DNA from: Faecalicatena contorta
GTDB taxonomy: Bacteria > Bacillota > Clostridia > Lachnospirales > Lachnospiraceae
DNA: 64,000 bases
NCBI RefSeq assembly: GCF_021531895.1
Contig: NZ_JAFBIX010000002.1
Coordinates: 1-64,000 of the forward strand
Reading direction: 5' to 3'
Of this stretch, positions 8,434 to 18,024 are shown piece by piece. A model generated the notes under the pieces. The model ran no database searches. It saw only the letters and a program-made list of their open reading frames with translations, and was not told the DNA's origin. Within the stretch, counting starts at the first letter, position 1. Each line of letters starts with the position of its first letter. Both the position numbers and the translations under genes were made by a program.

Positions 8434-9462
8434 ATGAAGATTCCTAAGGAAAACAGACACAGAATTGTAATCATGCTGATTATATGTATTCTATTTCTGG
8501 CGCTTTTGACGGGAATCAGCGTTTTTCTGGAAAATAAACTGGAGATCAGAGAAAAAACAAGAGTAGATGATACCATATATCAGAAGCATATTGTTATGAT
8601 CAGCGAAGAGCCGTCTGAGGAATTCTGGCTCTCCATCTATCAAAGTGCCAGAGAGGAAGGAAAGAAACAAGGAATATATATTGAAAATTTTGGAGAAAGA
8701 CTTGTAGAAGATTATTCGACAGAAGAACTTTTTGAGATGACGGTCGCGGCGAAGGTTGATGGTATCATATTGAAAGCAGATGGAGGGGAAGGGCTGACAG
8801 GGCAGATAAAGAAGGCGGCAAAGGCTGGAATCCCTGTTATGACAATTCTGTCGGATGTGCCAGACAGTGAAAGAATCAGTTTTGTCAGCGGCAATGACTT
8901 TGCGACCGGCGAGTTGTATGGCGATGAGATTATTGAAGAGGTAGAGAATATATCGAATGAGCTGGGAAGAAAAGTAAGAGTTTCTGTGTTAGTTGATTCC
9001 AATAGAGAGCAGACGGCCCCGAACCTGATCTACTCGGGTATCCATGAAGCAACGGCTTCTGTCAGTGATAAGATGGAGTTTTCTGCAAGTGTCATTGATA
9101 ATTCCGGCAAGTTTGAATCAGAAGAGACGGTAAGAAACCTGCTTCTGGATTCGGAACCGCCGGATATCCTGGTGTGCTTAAGTGCGGTAGACACGATCAG
9201 CGCCTATCAGAGTGTGGTGGATTATAACCGTGTAGGTCAGATCGTGATTGTAGGATATTATTCTTCGGAAGATACGTTGGAAGGAATTCAGAAAGGAATC
9301 ATCAAGTCCAGTGTATTGATTAATGCACAGGATTTGGGAAAAACAGCTGCACAGGGAATGAGTGAGTATCTTGAAAAAGAATATGTGAATGAATATCTTA
9401 CGGTTACACCAACGTTGATTACCAGAGAGAATGTGAAAGATTATATGGAAAAGGACGAATAA
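8434..9462 (+). CDS. Membrane-anchored periplasmic-binding-type sugar sensor (XylFII-like)
   Basis: A 342-residue protein with one N-terminal membrane segment (about 11-31) and no lipobox, followed by a Peripla_BP_4-type sugar-binding fold (VMISEEPSEEFW ... DGIILKADGG ... TILSDVPDSERISFVSGND). It sits 16 bases after the kinase gene and 6 bases before a YesM/LytS-type histidine kinase. The order anchored binding protein, histidine kinase, YesN regulator, XylFGH-like transporter matches the XylFII-LytS-YesN three-component system of Clostridium beijerinckii. I infer that it detects the sugar outside the cell and controls the kinase by contact. Confidence 0.82.
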   Translation: MKIPKENRHRIVIMLIICILFLALLTGISVFLENKLEIREKTRVDDTIYQKHIVMISEEPSEEFWLSIYQSAREEGKKQGIYIENFGERLVEDYSTEELFEMTVAAKVDGIILKADGGEGLTGQIKKAAKAGIPVMTILSDVPDSERISFVSGNDFATGELYGDEIIEEVENISNELGRKVRVSVLVDSNREQTAPNLIYSGIHEATASVSDKMEFSASVIDNSGKFESEETVRNLLLDSEPPDILVCLSAVDTISAYQSVVDYNRVGQIVIVGYYSSEDTLEGIQKGIIKSSVLINAQDLGKTAAQGMSEYLEKEYVNEYLTVTPTLITRENVKDYMEKDE

Positions 9463-9468
9463 TAGCAG

Positions 9469-10965
9469 ATGAAAAGGAAGAGATCCATTCGTACAAAACT
9501 GTTGGAAGTGTTTGTAGTGATCATGGTGTTAGTATTTGTGCTGAATATATACTTGTCCTACAATCAAAATAGAACAGTTCACCAGATTGACAGTGTATAC
9601 AGTAATAATATACAGTTGAATGATCTGTCGAATACGCTGGATGGGATTCAGTCGGCACTTTATCAGTATCTGAATACAAAGAGTTCAGATCAGCTGGAGG
9701 ATTTTTACTCTTATACACAGGATTATAATAATATGATTGGTCAGTTGAATCACCAGACTGTGGACGACGACAATAAATTGATGGAAAAAAATATATATAA
9801 TATGTCCCTGACTTATCTGGAAAAAGCGGATGATGCGGTAGAAGCAAAACGAGGACGTAACGTCAGCAAATATAATGACGATTATGGCGAGGCAAAAAGA
9901 CTGTATGATTATCTTCAATCGTGTATTAACAGCTTGAATACATCGGTCTTTCTTGAAAGTTCTAATAATTATTCACTGCTGCGCACCTCACTGACATATT
10001 TGACCGGAATCAGTATGTTCCTGTTGTTTGCCGCGCTCTTGATTGCATTTACATGGATTTTTATTATGACAAGAAATATTACAAGACCATTGATCCAGCT
10101 TGCAGATGCGGCAAATGAAATTGCAAGAGGTAATATGGAAGTCGATTTCCCCATCGTGGAGACTGGGGATGAGATCACGACGGTGGCAAAAGCATGCAAC
10201 AAGATGATAGACAGTATCCGTGTATATATTCAAAAGACAAAGGAAAATTATGAACGTGAAAATAAATTGATTGAGAATGAACTGATTATGAAGAATGAGT
10301 TGAAAGAAGCTCAATTAAAGTATCTTCAGGCACAGATCAATCCTCATTTTCTTTTTAACAGTCTGAATGCAGGAGCGCAGCTTGCCATGATGGAAGGGGC
10401 AGAAAAAGCATGCCTTTTTATTGAGAATATGGCAGATTTTTTTCGCTATAATGTACGAAAGATTGACAAGGATACAACGCTTCGGGAAGAGTTGAAGCTG
10501 GTAGATAATTATGTGTATATATTGAATGTAAGGTTTTCTGGCGACATTCATTATAGTAAGCAGATTGATGAGCGGTTCCTGGATACGGTCATGCCCAGTA
10601 TGATTATCCAGCCTTTGATTGAGAATGCTGTCAACCATGGAATCCGTGAGATGGAAGGAAAAGGACGGATACAAGTAAGCGTATATAATAACGATAAAAA
10701 TGTATGTATCAAGGTTGCGGATAATGGAGTTGGTATCGATCCGGAGATTGCGGATAAGATTCTCCGTGGAGAGAGTGCTCACAGCAACAGTGAGAGAGAT
10801 TCGGCGGGAATTGGTATGGACAATGTCATCAACCGATTGCGCCGATATTATAATATGGAGCATGTGATTGATATTCGCAGGAGAGAGAATGGCGGTACAG
10901 AAGTAATATTATATATACAGAAGAGAGAGGGAGGAAAGAAAAATGATGCGGATCTTGATCTGTGA
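9469..10965 (+). CDS. Sensor histidine kinase, YesM/LytS type
   Basis: A 498-residue membrane kinase. Membrane segments lie at about 11-31 and 175-199 around an extracytoplasmic helical domain; a HAMP linker follows (RNITRPLIQLADAANEIARG in part), then a coiled coil. The His_kinase domain has QINPHFLFNSL with phosphoacceptor His293, and the ATPase domain has IENAVNHGI and ADNGVGIDP. It lies between the anchored sensor and the response regulator gene, which it overlaps by 23 bases. It probably passes the sugar signal to that regulator. Confidence 0.92.
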   Translation: MKRKRSIRTKLLEVFVVIMVLVFVLNIYLSYNQNRTVHQIDSVYSNNIQLNDLSNTLDGIQSALYQYLNTKSSDQLEDFYSYTQDYNNMIGQLNHQTVDDDNKLMEKNIYNMSLTYLEKADDAVEAKRGRNVSKYNDDYGEAKRLYDYLQSCINSLNTSVFLESSNNYSLLRTSLTYLTGISMFLLFAALLIAFTWIFIMTRNITRPLIQLADAANEIARGNMEVDFPIVETGDEITTVAKACNKMIDSIRVYIQKTKENYERENKLIENELIMKNELKEAQLKYLQAQINPHFLFNSLNAGAQLAMMEGAEKACLFIENMADFFRYNVRKIDKDTTLREELKLVDNYVYILNVRFSGDIHYSKQIDERFLDTVMPSMIIQPLIENAVNHGIREMEGKGRIQVSVYNNDKNVCIKVADNGVGIDPEIADKILRGESAHSNSERDSAGIGMDNVINRLRRYYNMEHVIDIRRRENGGTEVILYIQKREGGKKNDADLDL

Positions 10966-12541
10966 CGATGAAGGAATTGTCCGGCAATCCCTGGAATTCA
11001 TAATTCAAAAAAGCTTTGGTGATAAATGTGAAGTAGAATCGGCAAAAAACGGAAGAATGGCAATTGAACTGACAGAATCGTTTCACCCGGATATTGTATT
11101 GATGGATATTCAGATGCCTGGAATTAACGGGATTGAAGCGATGCAGGAAATCCGAAAAGAAAATAAAAATATTGTATTTATTGTGCTTACTGCTTATGAC
11201 AAGTTCGAGTATACACAGAAGGCTATCGATATAGGGGTGATGTCTTATCTGACAAAACCGATCAACAGAGATACTCTTACAGAGACACTTAGAAAGGCAA
11301 TGAAGCTGGTAAGAGAGCGGAAAGAGAAGGTACGAAATGACCTAAAGATTAAAGAAAAGCTGGAAGTTGTCATTCCGATGATTGAAAATGGCTTCGTATA
11401 CAGTGTGTTGTTTGACGGACCGGGGAAGGAGATGAATCAGAATTATCGGGAACTTTTAAATATTGATACAGATTATGGATATGCGATGGTCATAGAATGT
11501 GGAGATGAGCTCCATAAAGGTGTGTTGTCCAATACTTTGGGTGCCGGAATCCGTCTGCAGAAGCATTATATGGTGATGCGGGAGATGCTCAAAGAGACGA
11601 CCGGAGGAATTGTAGGTGCACTGATGGCCAATAAGGTGATTGTTCTGGTGCCAAGTGAGTTGGAGAAAGAAGAATATGATGAAAGGGTTGTTAAGATTGA
11701 TAACATTCGAGGCATGCTGAGAAAGCTGGAGCAGCAGCTGGATCTGAAGTTCAAAGCAGGAATAGGCTCGGTGAAGAGATGGAATGAGGTCAATGAATCG
11801 TATCAGGAGGCACTGGATACAGAACGTCAAGGTGTTGGAAAAGTTACACATGCAAAGGATATGCCTGTGACTTGTGTATATGAAGAAGGATACCCGTATG
11901 AATTGGAAAAAGAACTTTTTGCTGCTATAGAAGAAGGAAATCGGGAGAAGACCAGAGAACGAAGCAAAGAGTTTGCTCTGTGGATGAAAAGCCAATCGGC
12001 AGAGATTACTGGAAGTATTCGTCTGAAAACAATAGAATTTGTACTGTGGGCAGAACATCTTGCATATATGCAAGGAGGAATGATGTATCGCTTCAGAGCC
12101 AGGGATGGATATTGGGAAAGCCTGATCTCTTTTCAGACCTATGATGAATTGACAGGATGGTTCGTGAAGAAAATGGAAGATGCGAGCAGCCATATCGCTA
12201 TGAAGCAGCAGGAAAAGACGAATAGCGTAGTCGAAAAGGCCAAGGAATATATTGTAGAACATTTTTCCAAAGATTTATCTCTGGAGGAGATGGCCAAGGA
12301 ACTGGGGATTAGTCCTTATTATCTGAGTAAGCTGTTTAAAGAATCGGAAGGCGTGAATTACATAGATTATCTGACAGGACTTCGAATAAAATATGCAAAA
12401 GAACAGTTGAATAACAGTGATAAAAGTATCAAAGAGATCTGCCATGAATCAGGATATGGTGACCCGAATTATTTTAGCCGTATATTTAAGAAATGGACAG
12501 GAGTAACTCCTACAGAGTACCGGGAAGGGAGATTGTCATGA
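10943..12541 (+). CDS. AraC-type response regulator, YesN type
   Basis: A 532-residue two-component regulator. The receiver domain (1-120) has the acidic pair DD8-9, phosphoacceptor Asp55 in PDIVLMDIQMPG, and a Lys in SYLTKPIN. The middle about 270 residues are a YesN-type linker. The C-terminal AraC HTH pair (about 430-530) includes LSLEEMAKELGISPYYLSKLFK and the GYGDPNYFSRIFKKWTGVTP-like end (in part). The start overlaps the kinase gene and has GGGAGG. Its likely target is the promoter of the binding-protein/ABC genes downstream. Confidence 0.93.
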   Translation: MMRILICDDEGIVRQSLEFIIQKSFGDKCEVESAKNGRMAIELTESFHPDIVLMDIQMPGINGIEAMQEIRKENKNIVFIVLTAYDKFEYTQKAIDIGVMSYLTKPINRDTLTETLRKAMKLVRERKEKVRNDLKIKEKLEVVIPMIENGFVYSVLFDGPGKEMNQNYRELLNIDTDYGYAMVIECGDELHKGVLSNTLGAGIRLQKHYMVMREMLKETTGGIVGALMANKVIVLVPSELEKEEYDERVVKIDNIRGMLRKLEQQLDLKFKAGIGSVKRWNEVNESYQEALDTERQGVGKVTHAKDMPVTCVYEEGYPYELEKELFAAIEEGNREKTRERSKEFALWMKSQSAEITGSIRLKTIEFVLWAEHLAYMQGGMMYRFRARDGYWESLISFQTYDELTGWFVKKMEDASSHIAMKQQEKTNSVVEKAKEYIVEHFSKDLSLEEMAKELGISPYYLSKLFKESEGVNYIDYLTGLRIKYAKEQLNNSDKSIKEICHESGYGDPNYFSRIFKKWTGVTPTEYREGRLS

Positions 12542-13596
12542 AGAAAAGATGCATTGCAGTTCTGATGTGTATCATATTAACGGCAATGATGCTTAGCTCT
12601 TGTAATACGAAGGATCAGCATGAGGATAAAAATGAAAGTGAAGAAGAGAAGGAATTAAGAATCGGAATCACATTTGACACATTTGTGCTAGAGAGATGGA
12701 CGAGAGACCGTGATGTGTTTGTGTCGACCGCGGAGAAGTTAGGGGCATCCGTTGATGTCCAGAATGCCAATGGAGACGTAGAAAAGCAGAAAGAGCAGAT
12801 TCAGAAGTTTATTGAAGATGATATGGATGTGATCGTCATTGTGGCAGTTGACTGTTTTGAGATAACAGAAGAGGTGACAAAGGCCAGAAATGCCGGAATT
12901 GATGTTATTTCTTACGACCGATTGATTCAAGGATGTACAACGGATCTATATATTACTGTAGATAACGAAGCAGTTGGAGAACTGATGGCTGAGACAATGA
13001 ACGAAAATCTTCCTGAAGGCGGTAACGTAGTCATGCTCTGTGGACCGGAGATGGACACCAATTCTGCGGATGTGGTGACGGGATTTAAGAAAGGAATCGG
13101 GGAAAGTAATCTGACGGTGGTGAAAGAGATATATGTGAAGTCTTGGACTCCGGAAAACGGATTCGCGGCAGCGAACGAAGCACTGTCTGATGCGGAAGAT
13201 GTAGATGCAGTCATGTGTGGGAACGATGGCCTTGCGGGTTATGCAATCAAAGCATTGAGTGAGAAGCAGCTTGCGGGAAAGGTGGTTGTGACTGGACAGG
13301 ATGCGGACTTGGAAGCCTGCCAGAGGGTAGTAGAAGGTACACAGACAATGACGGTATACAAACCGATTGAAAGGTTGGCGAAGGTTGCGGCTCAATGTGC
13401 AGTTAAGATGGCCAAAGGGGAAGCTGTGGTCGGAGAGGAAGTAGGAAGAACCGCAACGAAAAAGACACAGGATGGATATGAGGTTCCGTATTGGGCATTG
13501 CCTCCGATTGCCGTGACCGCAGAAAATATGGATGATGTGATCATTGATCTTGGGTTCCATCTAAGGGATGAAGTGTATCTGAATGTAGATAAATAA
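12538..13596 (+). CDS. XylF-like sugar-binding lipoprotein, operon-internal copy
   Basis: A 352-residue exported protein. The signal peptide ends in LSSCNTK, a lipobox with Cys near residue 21. The mature part is a Peripla_BP_4 fold with TFDTFVLERWTRD and VISYDRLI, segments typical of XylF/ChvE receptors. The start is the ATG at 12538, which overlaps the regulator stop as ATGA; an upstream in-frame ATG lacks a ribosome site. As the last gene of the sensor operon, it may feed the ABC transporter or act as a second signal receptor. Confidence 0.88.
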   Translation: MKKRCIAVLMCIILTAMMLSSCNTKDQHEDKNESEEEKELRIGITFDTFVLERWTRDRDVFVSTAEKLGASVDVQNANGDVEKQKEQIQKFIEDDMDVIVIVAVDCFEITEEVTKARNAGIDVISYDRLIQGCTTDLYITVDNEAVGELMAETMNENLPEGGNVVMLCGPEMDTNSADVVTGFKKGIGESNLTVVKEIYVKSWTPENGFAAANEALSDAEDVDAVMCGNDGLAGYAIKALSEKQLAGKVVVTGQDADLEACQRVVEGTQTMTVYKPIERLAKVAAQCAVKMAKGEAVVGEEVGRTATKKTQDGYEVPYWALPPIAVTAENMDDVIIDLGFHLRDEVYLNVDK

Positions 13597-13616
13597 AAAT
13601 AGCCTAGCATATTTTT

Positions 13617-13658
13617 AAATTGAGGATAGCGCAAAAAAGTGCTACCCTCAATTTTTTT
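13617..13658 (+). terminator. Terminator after the sensor operon
   Basis: AAATTGAGG pairs with CCTCAATTT (13646-13654), with inner TAGC/GCTA pairing, followed by T7. It separates the sensor operon from the transporter operon. Confidence 0.85.
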
Positions 13659-13758
13659 GCCCGGTAACTTTCTGAATTTGTGCGAGCCTTTGCAAACATG
13701 TCCTGTCTGATAGTTGTTATAGTAATAATATCAAATAAATCGAATGGAGGAAAAAACT

Positions 13759-14859
13759 ATGAAAAAAAGATTCAAAAAGCTGGTATCAATCGGACTTGTT
13801 GCAGTGATGGCATTCTCACTTGCAGCTTGTACAAGTGGATCTGACAGCTCAAGCTCAAGCGAAGAGAAAGAGACTTCTGCTGGAAGCGGTAAGATTGGTG
13901 TGGCAATGCCTACAAAAGATCTTCAGCGTTGGAACCAGGATGGCGAGAACATGAAGAAACAGTTAGAAGAAGCTGGATACGAAGTTGACTTACAGTATGC
14001 AAGTAACGACGTTGCAACACAGGTTTCTCAGGTTGAAAATATGATTTCTGGTGATTGTGATGCATTAGTGATCGCTTCTATCGATGGAGAGTCTCTTGGA
14101 ACACCACTGAAAGGAGCTGAAGAAAAAGGAATCCCGGTTATCTCTTATGACCGTCTGATCATGAACTCTTCTGCAATTTCTTATTACGCAACATTTGACA
14201 ATTATCTGGTAGGTCAGAAACAGGGCGAATATATTGTAGAAGCTCTTGATCTTGACAATGCAGATGGCCCATTCAATATGGAAATCTTCACAGGTGACCC
14301 TGGTGATAATAACTGTAACTTCTTCTTTGGTGGTGCTATGGACGTTCTTCAGCCATACATCGACGCTGGAAAATTAGTTGTTCAGTCTGGACAGGTTACA
14401 AAAGAAGAGTGTTCTACAGCTGACTGGTCAACAGAAAAAGCACAGTCAAGAATGGATGCAATCCTTGCTTCTAACTATGCAGACAAAGACCTTGACGTAG
14501 TTCTGTGTTCTAACGACTCTACAGCACTTGGTGTTGAGAACTCTCTGGAAGCAAACTACAATGGTGAATGGCCAATCATCACAGGACAGGATTGTGACAA
14601 ACCAAACGTTAAGAATCTGGTTGCTGGAAAACAGTCTATGTCAGTATTCAAAGATACACGTAAACTTGCAGAGCAGACAGTTAAGATGGTTGATGCTATC
14701 ATGAGCGGCGAAGAAGCTGAGACAAATGATAACGAGACATATGACAATGGAACAGGTGTCATTCCTTCTTACCTTTGCGAGCCTACAGTTGTAACAATCG
14801 ACAACTACGAAGAGATGCTGCTTGATTCTGGATATTATACAGAAGCTGATATCAAATAG
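13759..14859 (+). CDS. chvE: Multiple-monosaccharide ABC transporter substrate-binding lipoprotein (ChvE/XylF-like)
   Basis: A 366-residue lipoprotein that captures a monosaccharide for the following ABC transporter. The signal peptide MKKRFKKLVSIGLVAVMAFS runs into a lipobox LAACTSG with Cys near 24, then a Ser/Glu-rich linker and a sugar-binding fold (MPTKDLQRWNQDG, ISYDRLIMNS, SNDSTALGVENSL). I placed the start at 13759 because an upstream in-frame ATG lies inside the GGAGG site. A weak TTGCAA ... TGTTAT pair lies near 13690-13720. Codon use is unusually uniform, as in highly expressed genes. It heads the binding protein-ATPase-permease operon. Confidence 0.93.
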   Translation: MKKRFKKLVSIGLVAVMAFSLAACTSGSDSSSSSEEKETSAGSGKIGVAMPTKDLQRWNQDGENMKKQLEEAGYEVDLQYASNDVATQVSQVENMISGDCDALVIASIDGESLGTPLKGAEEKGIPVISYDRLIMNSSAISYYATFDNYLVGQKQGEYIVEALDLDNADGPFNMEIFTGDPGDNNCNFFFGGAMDVLQPYIDAGKLVVQSGQVTKEECSTADWSTEKAQSRMDAILASNYADKDLDVVLCSNDSTALGVENSLEANYNGEWPIITGQDCDKPNVKNLVAGKQSMSVFKDTRKLAEQTVKMVDAIMSGEEAETNDNETYDNGTGVIPSYLCEPTVVTIDNYEEMLLDSGYYTEADIK

Positions 14860-14883
14860 TTAGTAAGAAGTAAGCGTGAACGG

Positions 14884-14912
14884 GCAGGCGGGCAGATGTC
14901 CGCCTGCATTTT
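14884..14912 (+). terminator. Intra-operon attenuator hairpin
   Basis: GCAGGCGG (14884-14891) pairs with CCGCCTGC (14900-14907) around an 8-base loop and is followed by ATTTTT. It lies between the binding-protein gene and the ATPase gene, where a partial terminator would favour the binding protein over the membrane components. Confidence 0.75.
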
Positions 14913-14934
14913 TGAAAGAAAGGGAGGGACACAA

Positions 14935-16473
14935 TTGGCTAAGATTTTATTGGAAATGAAAAATATTACCAAGACTTTCCCCGGTGTAAAAGCACTTGAT
15001 AACGTTAATCTGCAGGTAGAAGAAGGAGAAATCCACGCTCTTGTTGGAGAAAACGGAGCCGGTAAGTCAACCCTTATGAATGTATTGAGCGGTATCTACG
15101 CATATGGTACATACGAAGGTGACATTATTTATAACGGAGAAATCTGTAAATTTCATAATATTAAGGACAGTGAGGCAAAGGGAATCGTTATCATTCACCA
15201 GGAGCTTGCATTAGTTCCGGAGATGACGATCGGTGAAAATATGTATCTGGGCAATGAGCAGGGTAAGAAATTCGCCATTGACTGGAGCAAGACGTACGGA
15301 GAAGCGGATAAATATCTGAAACGAGTGGGATTACAGGAATCTTCCCGTACTTTGATCAAAGATATCGGTGTTGGTAAACAGCAGCTTGTTGAAATTGCAA
15401 AAGCACTTGCAAAAAATGCGAAACTATTAATCTTGGATGAGCCTACTTCTTCTCTGAATGAGTCAGATTCTCAGGCACTTTTGGATCTGATGCTGGAATT
15501 CAAGAAGCAAGGTATGACTTCGATTATTATCTCTCATAAATTGAATGAGGTTGCTTATGTAGCAGACAAAATTACAGTTATCCGTGACGGTTCCACGATT
15601 GAAACGCTGGATAAAAATAAAGATGTCTTTACAGAAGACCGAATTATCAAGGGAATGGTAGGACGTGAGCTTACAGACCGTTTCCCGAAGAGAGAGAATA
15701 AAAATATAGGCGAGGTGGCACTGGAAGTAAAGAACTGGACAGTGCACCATCAGGTATACACAGACCGTAAGGTCGTAAATAATGTATCAATGTATGTAAG
15801 AAAAGGAGAAGTTCTGGGAATCTCCGGTCTGATGGGTGCCGGACGTACAGAGCTTGCTATGAGTATCTTCGGAAAGAGCTACGGCAAGGATATCTCCGGT
15901 GAATTATATATTCATGGAAAAGAAGTAAAACTGCATTCCGTTCAGGATGCCATTGAACATAAGATTGCATACGTTACAGAAGACAGAAAAGGAAATGGAT
16001 TGATCTTAAGTAATCCAATCCGTGTGAATACAACACTTGCAAATCTGGCAGGTGTAAGCAGTCACGGTGTCATTGATAAAGATAAAGAGATTGCCGTGGC
16101 AGAAGAGTACAGAGTAAAATTAAAGACAAAATGCCCGAGTGTTGAACAGAACGTAGGAAACTTAAGTGGTGGTAACCAGCAGAAAGTTCTCCTTGCAAAA
16201 TGGATGTTCGCTGAGCCGGATGTTCTGATATTGGATGAGCCTACCAGAGGTATCGACGTTGGTGCAAAATACGAGATCTACTGTATCATCAACGAATTGG
16301 TAGCGGCGGGCAAATCCGTAATTATGATTTCTTCTGAGCTGCCGGAAGTTCTTGGAATGTCAGACCGAATTTATGTTATGAATGAGGGACGTATTGCAGG
16401 AGAATTAAGCGGCGAAGAAGCAACTCAGGAACTGATTATGGCAAGTATTTTGAAATCAAGCAAAGGAGAATAA
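14935..16473 (+). CDS. mmsA: Sugar ABC transporter ATP-binding protein (MglA/XylG/MmsA type)
   Basis: A 512-residue cytoplasmic subunit with two fused ABC domains. Domain 1 has Walker [10 protein letters not shown] at 38-46 and [15 protein letters not shown], with the weak signature [14 protein letters not shown]. Domain 2 has the signature [14 protein letters not shown] and Walker [17 protein letters not shown], but its Walker A is degenerate ([11 protein letters not shown]), as is usual in this class. I start it at TTG 14935, eight bases after GGGAGGG; the upstream ATG at 14896 lies in the hairpin loop at 14884-14907. The permease gene follows after three bases. Confidence 0.94.
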   Translation: MAKILLEMKNITKTFPGVKALDNVNLQVEEGEIHALVGENGAGKSTLMNVLSGIYAYGTYEGDIIYNGEICKFHNIKDSEAKGIVIIHQELALVPEMTIGENMYLGNEQGKKFAIDWSKTYGEADKYLKRVGLQESSRTLIKDIGVGKQQLVEIAKALAKNAKLLILDEPTSSLNESDSQALLDLMLEFKKQGMTSIIISHKLNEVAYVADKITVIRDGSTIETLDKNKDVFTEDRIIKGMVGRELTDRFPKRENKNIGEVALEVKNWTVHHQVYTDRKVVNNVSMYVRKGEVLGISGLMGAGRTELAMSIFGKSYGKDISGELYIHGKEVKLHSVQDAIEHKIAYVTEDRKGNGLILSNPIRVNTTLANLAGVSSHGVIDKDKEIAVAEEYRVKLKTKCPSVEQNVGNLSGGNQQKVLLAKWMFAEPDVLILDEPTRGIDVGAKYEIYCIINELVAAGKSVIMISSELPEVLGMSDRIYVMNEGRIAGELSGEEATQELIMASILKSSKGE

Positions 16474-16476
16474 ATT

Positions 16477-17637
16477 ATGAAGAGTGCGAATATTTCTACA
16501 TTTTTAAAGAAGTATACAATGGTCATTGTACTGGTCGTTGTTACTTTATTCTTCACCTGGAAGACAGGCGGAAGAATGTTACTTCCACAGAACGTAAATA
16601 ACCTGATTTCTCAGAATGCATATGTATTCATTCTTGCAACAGGTATGCTGCTCTGTATCCTGACTGGTGGTAACATCGACTTAAGTGTCGGTTCTATTGT
16701 ATGTTTTGTAGGTGCCGTAGGTGCTACATTCATGGTAAATAAAGGAATGAATGTATTTGTGACCATCATTATTATGTTGGCTACTGGTCTTGCAATTGGT
16801 ATATGGCAGGGCTTCTGGATTGCATATCGAAGAATACCTCCATTTATTGTAACTCTGGCAGGTATGTTAATGTTCCGTGGACTTTCCAATATCGTTCTGG
16901 ACGGTTTTACAATTGCACCAATGCCGGAGAATTACCTGGCACTGTTTAATATGTACATTGTGGATTTCTTCCATGGTGACGGACTTAATATTACCTGTCT
17001 GTTGTTCGGTATCATTGTTGCGTTAATCTTTGTGGCAGTTACCTTCCGTGGAAGAGCAACAAAAGTGAAAAAAGGATACGCAGTAGGTCCTGCAAGCAGT
17101 GATATCATCAAATGTGCGATCATCAGTTTAGTTATCGTAGCATTTGCATGGAGACTTGCACAGTACAAAGGTATTCCGAATATCCTTCTCTGGATTGTAG
17201 TCATCGTATTGATCTATGGTTATATTACATCCAAGACAACGATCGGACGTCATCTGTATGCGATCGGTGGAAATGAAAAAGCAGCAGAACTGTCCGGTAT
17301 CAATACGAACAAAGTATATTTCTTTGCATATGCTAACATGGGACTTCTGGCAGCAGTTGCAGCAATGGTAGTTATTGCCCGTCTGAATTCTGCAAACCCG
17401 ACTGCAGGTGATGGCTACGAGATGGATGCTATCGGTTCCTGTTTCATCGGTGGTGCATCTGCATACGGCGGAAGCGGAACAATTCCTGGAGTTATCATCG
17501 GTGCTACTCTGATGGGTGTTATCAACTTAGGTATGTCTATCATGGGTGTAGATGCTAACTGGCAGAAGGTTGTTAAAGGTGCAGTATTACTTGCAGCTGT
17601 AATCTTCGACGTAGAATCTAAGAAACGTGCAAAATAA
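16477..17637 (+). CDS. mmsB: Sugar ABC transporter permease (XylH/GguB/MmsB type)
   Basis: A 386-residue membrane subunit of the BPD_transp_2 family with about ten hydrophobic segments. The family signature GGNIDLSVGSIVCFVGA is near residues 64-80. A later GRHLYAIGGNEKAAELSGI segment (in part) is the cytoplasmic EAA-like loop that contacts the ATPase. Length and the two-part layout with a longer central loop fit XylH/GguB more than RbsC. It ends the operon and is followed by a terminator. With the binding protein and ATPase it should import a pentose or hexose. Confidence 0.94.
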   Translation: MKSANISTFLKKYTMVIVLVVVTLFFTWKTGGRMLLPQNVNNLISQNAYVFILATGMLLCILTGGNIDLSVGSIVCFVGAVGATFMVNKGMNVFVTIIIMLATGLAIGIWQGFWIAYRRIPPFIVTLAGMLMFRGLSNIVLDGFTIAPMPENYLALFNMYIVDFFHGDGLNITCLLFGIIVALIFVAVTFRGRATKVKKGYAVGPASSDIIKCAIISLVIVAFAWRLAQYKGIPNILLWIVVIVLIYGYITSKTTIGRHLYAIGGNEKAAELSGINTNKVYFFAYANMGLLAAVAAMVVIARLNSANPTAGDGYEMDAIGSCFIGGASAYGGSGTIPGVIIGATLMGVINLGMSIMGVDANWQKVVKGAVLLAAVIFDVESKKRAK

Positions 17638-17659
17638 TCTATAATAAATCTATTTTTTA

Positions 17660-17697
17660 CAGGGACGTGGGCCTAAAAAGCTTACGGCCCTGTTTTT
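17660..17697 (+). terminator. Terminator after the sugar ABC operon
   Basis: CAGGG-CGT pairs with ACG-CCCTG (one A/G mismatch) around 17660-17692, then T5. Confidence 0.75.
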
Positions 17698-17799
17698 GAC
17701 CCGAAAATTGTGTATAATATATGGTGTTAGTGTCAAAAGCCCACGACATCTTATATGAAAAACTATACATAATTGTAGGAGAAAGATAGAAACATGAAG

Positions 17800-17833
17800 A
17801 AAGTCGGGAGAATCAAATAATTCTCCCGACTTT
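17800..17833. terminator. Strong bidirectional hairpin before the bfd/ferritin genes
   Basis: AAAGTCGGGAGAAT (17800-17813) pairs perfectly with ATTCTCCCGACTTT (17820-17833) around a six-base loop. It closes the minus-strand ferritin-bfd unit. A TATAAT at 17713-17718 lies about 85 bases upstream, but no well-spaced -35 was found, so a small plus-strand RNA here is only a possibility. Confidence 0.75.
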
Positions 17834-17843
17834 GCAATACCCA

Positions 17844-18023
17844 TTATTTTTCTAATAATTTCTTAGTTAATTTTTTAGCCTTCTTTTTACATTTGCCACA
17901 GGATTTGCTAACCTTGGTGGCCTTTTTGACTTCTTTAAATGAAGAGGCACCCTGATCTATGGCGCGGGCGATATCACCTTTGGTTACCTTATGACAAGGG
18001 CAGATAATCTTATCTGGATTCAT
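17844..18023 (-). CDS. Bacterioferritin-associated ferredoxin-like [2Fe-2S] protein
   Basis: A 59-residue basic protein of the Fer2_BFD family. Cys pairs ICPCHKVTKGD near 8-18 and SCGKCKKK near 43-50 form the C-x-C...C-x2-C cluster site. The ATG at 18023 lies one base after the ferritin stop (TAATATG), so translation is probably coupled; the frame extends upstream into ferritin only in a family-unlike way. Bfd proteins deliver electrons that release iron from ferritin. The C-terminal Lys-rich tail is unusual. Confidence 0.85.
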   Translation of the reverse strand: MNPDKIICPCHKVTKGDIARAIDQGASSFKEVKKATKVSKSCGKCKKKAKKLTKKLLEK

Positions 18024-18024
18024 A

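Noticed and set aside
17718-17833. Small plus-strand RNA or 8-codon ORF before the hairpin at 17800
   Set aside because: The TATAAT at 17713 lacks a -35 at suitable distance; the hairpin is explained as the ferritin-bfd terminator.
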